From an uncultured Oscillospiraceae bacterium (GTDB lineage Bacteria > Bacillota > Clostridia > Oscillospirales > Oscillospiraceae), in NCBI GenBank assembly GCA_934572445.1, contig CAKTLD010000074.1:1-9871 (forward strand): a DNA stretch of 9,871 bases, given 5' to 3'. Below, one piece after another: positions 6,020-9,871 of this stretch. Made by a program: the position numbers and the translations under genes. The notes under the pieces were generated by a model. It was not told where the DNA came from and did not search any database. It was given only the letters and a program-made list of their open reading frames with translations. How positions within the stretch are numbered: position 1 is the first letter of the stretch; each line of letters begins with the position of its first letter.

Positions 6020-7432
6020 TTATCCCAGCAGCGCTGCACTGATCCTCTGCATCTGCGAGCCGTCCGGCATGAAGTTGATCGTCGTGACGGTCACAATGCG
6101 CGTGCCGCGCGTGAGGAGCCAGCTGCCCAGCTCCGTATTGTCCTGCGTATCGTAAAGCTGCCACGCGCGGTCTGCGCCCCAGGGCGCGGCGTCCGTCTCA
6201 CGGTACTCATAATGGCGAAAGGGATGAAATGTGCGATAGTAGGTCACGGTGTAATTCCAGTAATAGTCCAGCTCACTCTGCACGCAGCGCGCGAAGAGCG
6301 GAGCGAAGCTTACATCCGTAATGGTGTATTCCAGTCTCGGCACGGTGAGGTCCCGGTCATCCTCGCGCACCTGCTGGCTGCCTGCGGCGCGGGACGCCAG
6401 GGGGGTAGAGCTCTCGTGCCACTGGCAGGAATAGTCCGTGTAGCCCGTTTCCGTCAGGTCCTGCACATAGAGCGGCAGGGGATCGTGGTAGGTGTAATAG
6501 GTCGAAGAGTCGCCGTCGGGGTACTCGACCGTATAGGGCGTGGCGTTTTTATCGGCACGCTCGAACCGGTCGTCCCGCGCGCTGCGCAGCAGCGTGAACG
6601 AAAAGACGAACGACAGCACGAGTGCAGCCAGGATCGTTACGCCTTTGTTCACTGCCGCGCTGGCGCCGCAGCGCTTGAGCAGACGCTTGATGCCCTGTAC
6701 GAGCAGGTTGAGCAGTGCCAGCCCCGCAAGGATAGCGAGGTAGGTTCTCCGCCGGCTCTCGCCAAGTATGATCGCGCCGCAGCCTGTCAGCACCAGCACG
6801 AGCGCCAGCAGCTGGAGCAGCGGATGCGAGCGCGTGGGCAGAAATTCGCCCACCTCTGCCGCGCGCTTTGCCCTGCGCCGCCAGAGATAGTAACCGCCCA
6901 GCTCCAGCAGGTACAGCGGCAGCAGGAGCACCCAGTCCATCAGGCGGGTGAGCGTGGTCGGGGTGGCGAGCGCCGCGGCGAAATTCTCGGAAAAGCTCTT
7001 GCAGGCATCGATCAGCTGCCACAGCGCAAAGGCCAGCATCAGGTAATTGGAGGGAAGCTGCTCTTTCCGCATTGCGCGGTGCAGCGTTTCTACCTGCATG
7101 GCCGCATCCGTCTCGATGGGGACGGCGTTCACATTCTCGTGATAAAAGACATTCATCTGCGCGCGGTTTGCCGCTTTGACCCAGCCTGCCTGTGCGCAGT
7201 AGTCCCAGAACGTCAGTTCGCCCTCGTCTGGCTTCGCCGGGTCGAACTCCGAGGACTCAGGGTAGTAGACGACGGAAAAGCGCAGTGTTCTCGGCTCGAT
7301 ACGCCGGTAGCGCCAGAGCCAGCCAAGCTTTTCGATGAGCCATCCTTTTTCTGCCATGCGGGTAAGGTGGCGCTCGATGCCGGTGTGGTCGTAACAGGAA
7401 TAGAAATTCCACTCATATTTTACCTTGCTCAC
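6020..7432 (-). CDS. DUF2812 domain membrane protein, paralogue 1 (padR-proximal)
   Basis: This is a 470-residue protein of unknown function. The N-terminal DUF2812 domain (about 1-115) shows YEWNFYSCYDHTGIERHL (6-23), MAEKGWLIEKLGWLWRYRRI (26-45), LRFSVVYYPE and FWDYCAQAGW (75-84). Five hydrophobic segments lie at about 129-145, 166-184, 204-223, 230-248 and 265-283, with basic loops such as RRRAKR after helix 2. A C-terminal region of about 185 residues follows, probably outside the membrane, with DPLPLYVQDL (317-326), SELDYYWNYT, YRETDAAPWGADRAWQLYD (410-428) and WLLTRGTRIV (438-447). The start is GTG, overlapping the padR stop as GTGA, so its translation is coupled to that of the regulator. 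DUF2812 genes are commonly found next to padR genes in Bacillota (recalled, not searched). A transport, sensing or envelope-stress role is possible but nothing in the sequence proves one. No catalytic motif was recognised. Confidence 0.87.
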   Translation of the reverse strand: MSKVKYEWNFYSCYDHTGIERHLTRMAEKGWLIEKLGWLWRYRRIEPRTLRFSVVYYPESSEFDPAKPDEGELTFWDYCAQAGWVKAANRAQMNVFYHENVNAVPIETDAAMQVETLHRAMRKEQLPSNYLMLAFALWQLIDACKSFSENFAAALATPTTLTRLMDWVLLLPLYLLELGGYYLWRRRAKRAAEVGEFLPTRSHPLLQLLALVLVLTGCGAIILGESRRRTYLAILAGLALLNLLVQGIKRLLKRCGASAAVNKGVTILAALVLSFVFSFTLLRSARDDRFERADKNATPYTVEYPDGDSSTYYTYHDPLPLYVQDLTETGYTDYSCQWHESSTPLASRAAGSQQVREDDRDLTVPRLEYTITDVSFAPLFARCVQSELDYYWNYTVTYYRTFHPFRHYEYRETDAAPWGADRAWQLYDTQDNTELGSWLLTRGTRIVTVTTINFMPDGSQMQRISAALLG

Positions 7433-7752
7433 AGGATGCTTCCTCCCCTCAGCAGCTTCTGATAATCGCGTACCTGCATTTGCAGGCGCTCCACCTCGTT
7501 TTGCAGCAGCGCTTCGCCCGCGGGTGTGAGCCGGTAGCTGCGGCGGCGGCCCTCCGCGCGCGTCTCCACAATGTAGCCCGCCGCGGCGAATTGTTCGAGC
7601 AGGTTATAGAGCGTGCCCGGTCCTACCGCCACGCGGCCGTCCGTCAGCGCGCTTACGCGCGCCATCACATCCATGCCGCAGCATTCGTCGCGCAGAACGA
7701 GCAGAACATAAAACATCTGCTCGGTCAAGGTGCCGAATTTTTCCCGCGCCAT
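7429..7752 (-). CDS. PadR family transcriptional regulator
   Basis: This is a 107-residue winged-helix regulator of the small PadR type. The winged helix spans about 1-78: TLTEQMFYVLLVLRDECCG (helix 1 region), MDVMARVSALTDGRVAVGPG, TLYNLLEQFAAAGYI (recognition helix, 47-61; VGPGTLYNLL is the family signature) and the wing ETRAEGRRRSYRLTPAG (63-79). A single C-terminal helix (about 80-101) would form the dimer. Cys24 and Cys25 are adjacent in the helix 1-2 turn. The ATG at 7752 is chosen because AAAGGAGG (7760-7767) lies 7 bases upstream and the transcription start predicted near 7788 excludes starts further up. The stop overlaps the GTG of the first DUF2812 gene. Two palindromes in its own promoter point to autorepression, as is usual in PadR proteins; loss of binding on effector capture would switch on all three genes together. 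Confidence 0.95.
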   Translation of the reverse strand: MAREKFGTLTEQMFYVLLVLRDECCGMDVMARVSALTDGRVAVGPGTLYNLLEQFAAAGYIVETRAEGRRRSYRLTPAGEALLQNEVERLQMQVRDYQKLLRGGSIL

Positions 7753-7767
7753 TGCGCCGCCTCCTTT

Positions 7768-7817
7768 ATATCGATATTCGATAATCTTGAGGCCAGTATA
7801 ATATCGATATTCGATAT
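7768..7817. promoter_or_regulatory. Twin 7-3-7 palindromic operators of the padR operon
   Basis: The 16-base word ATATCGATATTCGATA occurs at 7801-7816 and again at 7768-7783. Each is the core of a 17-bp inverted repeat ATATCGA-TAT-TCGATAT: 7801-7817 is perfect and 7768-7784 differs only at its last base. They start 33 bp apart. The first fills the promoter spacer exactly; the second lies between the predicted transcription start and the ribosome binding site, which begins at the very next base. PadR as the ligand is inferred from position and family behaviour. Confidence 0.85.
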
Positions 7818-7823
7818 TGTCAA
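7795..7823 (-). promoter_or_regulatory. Promoter of the padR-DUF2812-DUF2812 operon
   Basis: On the - strand a consensus -35 TTGACA (7818-7823) and a -10 TATACT (7795-7800) are separated by exactly 17 bases, and those 17 bases (7801-7817) are the perfect operator palindrome. Transcription should start near 7788, giving a leader of about 37 bases that contains the second operator. Such a strong promoter implies tight repression in the resting state. Confidence 0.88.
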
Positions 7824-7832
7824 GAAGAATAT

Positions 7833-7865
7833 TTCCCGCCGTCGTTTCTGTACGGACGGCGGGAA
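7833..7865. other. 11-bp inverted repeat upstream of the padR promoter
   Basis: TTCCCGCCGTC (7833-7843) is perfectly complementary to GACGGCGGGAA (7855-7865) across an 11-base loop. It lies between the cyclo-ligase terminator and the padR -35 box. On the - strand it is followed by AAATATTCTTCTTG, a poor U tract, so it may be a back-up terminator or insulator that keeps read-through out of the padR operon. The function is not certain. Confidence 0.55.
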
Positions 7866-7866
7866 G

Positions 7867-7903
7867 AAAAACGGCCCGCTCCGCCGAAGGGAGAGGACCG
7901 TTT
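7867..7903 (-). terminator. Rho-independent terminator of the cyclo-ligase gene
   Basis: On the - strand, AAACGG pairs with CCGTTT, extended by an imperfect GC-rich stem capped by C(TTCG)G, an exceptionally stable tetraloop, and is followed by TTTTTC. It begins about 20 bases after the cyclo-ligase stop. The + strand lacks a comparable U tract. Confidence 0.82.
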
Positions 7904-7919
7904 GTGTGCGGGGGAGTTG

Positions 7920-7942
7920 TTCTCACGCCTCCGGCGTGAGAA
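7920..7942. other. 10-bp hairpin spanning the cyclo-ligase stop codon
   Basis: TTCTCACGCC (7920-7929) and GGCGTGAGAA (7933-7942) are perfectly complementary with a 3-base loop. On the - strand the hairpin covers the last codons and the TGA (7923-7925) of the cyclo-ligase gene and is followed by CAACTCCCCC, so it is not itself a terminator. It could protect the 3' end of the message together with the terminator 17 bases further on, or slow ribosomes at the stop. Confidence 0.55.
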
Positions 7943-8495
7943 CGCCGTTTTCCGTGATAAGCATGGTGCAGCGCATGTCGTGCCGCTCGACAGGGACCTC
8001 TGGCAGCATCAGCTGCTCGCGGCAGATGAGTGCCGTCGGGCAGCGGAGCTGCGGCAGCAGGCGGTCGTAATACCCGCCGCCCTGGCCGAGGCGGCGGCCT
8101 GCACGGTCGAACGACAGGCAGGGCACGACGGCAAAGTTGATATCCGCCGCGGCGACAAGCGGGCAGGACTGCTTCGGCTCTAAAATTCCGTAGGCGCCGG
8201 ACTCGAGGTCATCCATCGAGCGGACGACGCACAGGTCGATGGCGTGCTCGGCGGCGCAGCGGGGGAGAACGAGCGTTTTGCCTGCGGCGATGGCCTCGTG
8301 CATCAGAAGCGAGGTGTCGATCTCTTTCTCCGTTCCCGCGAAGGCGAAAACGACCTGCGCGGCCTTGTACTCGTCCAGCGCGAGGATGCGGCGGCAGATG
8401 GCTTCGGAGCTTGCAGCCTTGTAGGCGGGGGCGAGCGTGCGCTCCTTTTTGCGGATAAACGTGCGCAGGGTTTTCTTTTCTTCGATGACGGACAT
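7923..8495 (-). CDS. fau: 5-formyltetrahydrofolate cyclo-ligase
   Basis: The enzyme uses ATP to convert 5-formyl-tetrahydrofolate to 5,10-methenyl-tetrahydrofolate in the cytosol, salvaging an otherwise inhibitory folate. The 190 residues are the usual length. Visible landmarks: the basic N-terminal helix KKTLRTFIRKKER (7-19); GTEKEIDT (54-61), whose EIDT is a family motif; GILEP (103-107); VVPCLSFDRAGRRLGQGGGYYDR (123-145, family form VPGLAFDxxGxRLGxGGGYYDR), which forms the ATP/folate site; and a final HDMRCTMLITE (172-182). AGGAGG lies 8 bases before the ATG. It is divergent from folD, whose substrate or product is the same methenyl-folate, so the pair forms a small one-carbon locus. Transcription probably starts from the promoter at 8531-8559 and ends at 7867. 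Confidence 0.96.
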   Translation of the reverse strand: MSVIEEKKTLRTFIRKKERTLAPAYKAASSEAICRRILALDEYKAAQVVFAFAGTEKEIDTSLLMHEAIAAGKTLVLPRCAAEHAIDLCVVRSMDDLESGAYGILEPKQSCPLVAAADINFAVVPCLSFDRAGRRLGQGGGYYDRLLPQLRCPTALICREQLMLPEVPVERHDMRCTMLITENGVLTPEA

Positions 8496-8530
8496 GGCGG
8501 GATCCTCCTGAATCGGCAGTAATTTTCTCT

Positions 8531-8559
8531 ATCGTAACAAAAAGCGGAGAAAAAGACAA
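8531..8559 (-). promoter_or_regulatory. Probable promoter of the cyclo-ligase gene
   Basis: On the - strand TTGTCT (8554-8559) and TACGAT (8531-8536) are 17 bases apart, with TGT just before the -10 box as an extended -10 element. Each box matches four of six consensus bases. The leader would be about 30 bases. A GC-rich inverted repeat with a small bulge (GGCGGCGAA at 8560-8568 with TTC-GC-GCCGCC at 8581-8591) separates it from the folD promoter. Confidence 0.5.
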
Positions 8560-8608
8560 GGCGGCGAAGAAAGTAAATATTTCGCGCCGCCGCGCTTGGG
8601 AAAAGAAA

Positions 8609-8637
8609 TTGACAGGTTTTTCTTTATTTGCTATGCT
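8609..8637 (+). promoter_or_regulatory. Promoter of folD
   Basis: A consensus TTGACA (8609-8614) and TATGCT (8632-8637) are exactly 17 bases apart. The leader to the ATG at 8688 is about 45 bases, and I see no recognisable riboswitch fold in it. Confidence 0.75.
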
Positions 8638-8687
8638 GAAGAGGTAAACGGAGGCGCACAGCGCGCCGACTGGAGGAGGAACCGAAT

Positions 8688-9536
8688 ATGGCAATGCTGC
8701 TGAAGGGAGCCGAGGTCGCCAAGGCGCTGACCGAGGAGCTCCATGCAAGAACGGAAGAACTGAAAAAGGACGGGATCGAGCCCTGTCTTGCCATCCTGCG
8801 CGTGGGCGCGCGCGAGGACGATCTGGCCTACGAGCGCGGCGCGCTCAAGCGCTGCGAGAAGGTCGGCGTGCTGGTGCGTCAGGTCATCCTGCCGGAGGAT
8901 GTGTCACAGCAGGAGCTGATGGACAATATCCGCTCGCTCAACGAGGACGAGGCTGTCCACGGCGTGCTGATGTTCCGCCCGCTGCCCAAGCACCTCGATG
9001 ACGAGGCGGCGCGCGCGGCGCTCGACCCGAAAAAGGACATGGACGGCATCACCGACGGCTCGATGACGGCGGTCTATGCCGGAACAAAGGGCGGCTATCC
9101 GCCCTGCACCGCTGCGGCCTGCGTGGCGCTGCTCAAGCACTACAACATCCCCATCAAGGGCAAACGCGTGGTCGTCATCGGCCGCAGCCTGGTCATCGGC
9201 AAGCCGGTCTCGCTGCTGCTGCTCGCCGAGCATGCGACCGTGACCATCTGCCACAGCCGCAGCGAGAACCTGCCTGCGATCTGCCGCGAGGCGGACATCC
9301 TTGTCGTCGCCGCCGGTAAGGCCGGTATGGTCGGCGCGGAGAGCGTGCGCGCGGGACAGGTCGTGCTGGATGTCGGCATCCACGTCGGCGCGGACGGCAA
9401 TCTCTGCGGCGATACCCGCTTTGCCGAGGTCGAGCCCGTCGTCGAGGCCATCACGCCCGTCCCCGGCGGCGTCGGCACCGTGACGAGCACGATCCTCGCA
9501 AGCCATGTCGTTGAAGCGGCGGAGGCAAGAAGATAA
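8688..9536 (+). CDS. folD: FolD-family methylenetetrahydrofolate dehydrogenase/cyclohydrolase, divergent active site
   Basis: FolD interconverts 5,10-methylene-, 5,10-methenyl- and 10-formyl-tetrahydrofolate with NADP. The 282-residue length and fold signatures fit: VHGVLMFRPLPKHLD (90-104), KKDMDGITDGS (115-125), PPCTAAACVALL (138-149), the nucleotide site VVVIGRSLVIGKPVSLLLL (161-179), ATVTICHS (183-190), DILVVAAGK (203-211) and ITPVPGGVGTVTSTIL (255-270). The active-site helix reads YERGALKRCEKVG (48-60): Tyr48 is kept, but Ala52 stands where the family has its catalytic lysine (E. coli Lys54, human Lys56), and Phe96 replaces the glutamine of GxLVQLPLP. Asp119 of the DxDG motif is kept. 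Known lysine mutants lose cyclohydrolase but can keep dehydrogenase activity, so this protein may be mainly a dehydrogenase (inference). GGAGGAGGA ends 7 bases before the ATG. It is divergent from the cyclo-ligase gene. Confidence 0.92.
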   Translation: MAMLLKGAEVAKALTEELHARTEELKKDGIEPCLAILRVGAREDDLAYERGALKRCEKVGVLVRQVILPEDVSQQELMDNIRSLNEDEAVHGVLMFRPLPKHLDDEAARAALDPKKDMDGITDGSMTAVYAGTKGGYPPCTAAACVALLKHYNIPIKGKRVVVIGRSLVIGKPVSLLLLAEHATVTICHSRSENLPAICREADILVVAAGKAGMVGAESVRAGQVVLDVGIHVGADGNLCGDTRFAEVEPVVEAITPVPGGVGTVTSTILASHVVEAAEARR

Positions 9537-9578
9537 AAAAGAGGCCGTTCTCCTGCAAAGAGAGCGGCCCTTCTTTTT
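9537..9578 (+). terminator. Rho-independent terminator of folD
   Basis: GGCCGTTCTC (9543-9552) pairs with GAGAGCGGCC (9560-9569) through nine Watson-Crick pairs and one G-T wobble, with a 7-base loop, followed by CTTCTTTTT. It starts at the folD stop codon. Confidence 0.9.
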
Positions 9579-9591
9579 GTCCGCTGCACGG

Positions 9592-9622
9592 AAAAGGGAG
9601 CACCCGACAGGGTGCTCCCTTT
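9592..9622 (-). terminator. Rho-independent terminator of the pyruvate:ferredoxin oxidoreductase gene
   Basis: A perfect 13-bp stem (9593-9605 with 9610-9622) closes on a 4-base loop. On the - strand it ends in TTTT, about 20 bases after the stop codon of the oxidoreductase. The + strand has GTTTTG after the stem, so it may also catch read-through from folD. Confidence 0.88.
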
Positions 9623-9643
9623 GTTTTGCTCACGCAGCAGGAA

Positions 9644-9871
9644 TTACTGCTTGTCGTACATGTCGATGAGCTTGGTGAGGTGCTCGTAGCGCTCCTTGGC
9701 CGCTTCCTCGTTGCGCTCGAAGAGGCCTTCGGCACGCTCGGGGAACTCGCGGGTCAGGCGGCTGTAGCGCGCCTCGTTCATCAGGAATTCACGGTAACCG
9801 CCGGCAGGAGCCTTGGAGTCGAGCGTGAACTTCTTGTCAGCCGCGGGATTGAAGCGGAACAGGTTCCAGTA
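9644..9871 (-). CDS. nifJ: Pyruvate:ferredoxin (flavodoxin) oxidoreductase, C-terminal fragment
   Basis: The frame runs in from the right edge and stops with TAA at 9644-9646, giving the last 75 residues of a large enzyme (about 1,180 residues in single-chain forms). The visible part reads YWNLFRFNPA, then FTLDSKAP, YREFLMNEARYSRLTREFPE and AEGLFERNEEAAKERYEHLT. This matches the C-terminal tail of single-chain PFOR, where a RYNP and LDSKEP stretch is followed by a helical FLxxExRYxxLxxxFPxxAExLF segment. The enzyme oxidises pyruvate to acetyl-CoA and CO2 using thiamine diphosphate and iron-sulfur clusters, passing electrons to ferredoxin, and marks an anaerobic metabolism. The catalytic domains lie outside the window. 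Identification rests on this tail alone. Confidence 0.87.
   Translation of the reverse strand, partial: YWNLFRFNPAADKKFTLDSKAPAGGYREFLMNEARYSRLTREFPERAEGLFERNEEAAKERYEHLTKLIDMYDKQ

Noticed and set aside
5971..6039. Longer distal DUF2812 protein starting at 6039
   Set aside because: The extra 23 residues are basic and unlike the paralogue, and the frame would overlap the preceding gene by 20 bases. The ATG at 5970 has a ribosome binding site and aligns with the paralogue's first residues.
4411..6042. A 543-codon open frame on the + strand
   Set aside because: It lies antisense to the distal DUF2812 gene, crosses the bidirectional terminator, has low-complexity Ala/Arg/Gly composition and no recognisable domain. 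Long antisense frames are expected in GC-rich DNA.
5960..7462. A 500-codon open frame on the + strand
   Set aside because: It is antisense to the proximal DUF2812 gene, which has clear domain structure, a coupled start and an operon promoter. The antisense product has no family features.
7753..7926. N-terminal extension of PadR by 58 residues to an ATG at 7926
   Set aside because: It would be read through the terminator, the promoter and both operators. The ATG at 7752 has AAAGGAGG at ideal spacing and begins the family's normal N-terminus.
8638..8687. Possible folate-responsive riboswitch in the folD leader
   Set aside because: The leader is only about 45 bases with one 5-bp stem (GGCGC/GCGCC). 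That is too short for a THF riboswitch and has no terminator alternative.
1..9871. CRISPR arrays, insertion sequences, tRNA or attachment sites
   Set aside because: No regularly spaced repeats, transposase-like frames, terminal inverted repeats flanked by target duplications, or tRNA cloverleaf sequences were seen. The only repeats are the operators, terminators and the paralogous genes.

Overview
The window looks like a chromosomal segment of a GC-rich anaerobic member of the Bacillota, most likely class Clostridia (Oscillospirales-like). That is inferred from gene content: a pyruvate:ferredoxin oxidoreductase C-terminus, DegV, a PadR/DUF2812 cassette, a divergent FolD, strong AGGAGG ribosome binding sites and sigma-A type promoters. 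No species can be named. There are no rRNA or tRNA genes, CRISPR arrays, transposases or phage structural genes that I can see.

Layout. (1) 1-123: last 22 codons of an unidentified + strand gene and its terminator. (2) 128-1070: a visibly AT-richer module, with an XRE/Cro-type regulator (-) divergent from a membrane protein (+) that has an N-terminal zinc ribbon, one transmembrane helix and a probable OB-fold tail. Two matching 7-4-7 palindromes lie over the shared promoter region. (3) 1083-4478: a GC-rich + strand housekeeping block of mnmE (tRNA wobble-uridine modification), a DegV-family lipid-binding protein and prmA (ribosomal protein L11 methyltransferase). degV and prmA overlap by ATGA, and the block ends in a bidirectional terminator. 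(4) 4480-7823: a - strand operon of padR and two tandem DUF2812 membrane-protein paralogues. The PadR promoter has a perfect 17-bp palindrome filling the whole -35/-10 spacer and a near-identical second copy just before the ribosome binding site. (5) 7867-9578: 5-formyltetrahydrofolate cyclo-ligase (-) divergent from folD (+), a one-carbon folate pair with face-to-face promoters. (6) 9592-9871: terminator and C-terminal 75 residues of pyruvate:ferredoxin oxidoreductase (-).

How the parts work together. The PadR cassette reads as a self-contained sensor/effector unit: the repressor sits first in the operon it probably controls, is translationally coupled (GTGA) to the first membrane protein, and the two membrane proteins share both a cytosolic N-terminal domain and a conserved outward-facing C-terminal domain with a TDAAPWGA motif. 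This is the best candidate for an incompletely described system. The XRE/zinc-ribbon pair has a similar regulatory design, with one operator in the promoter core and one just past the expected transcription start. The FolD is unusual: the family's catalytic lysine is alanine and the active-site glutamine is phenylalanine, which suggests that cyclohydrolase activity may be missing or supplied by another enzyme. All assignments are from reading the sequence, with no database search.
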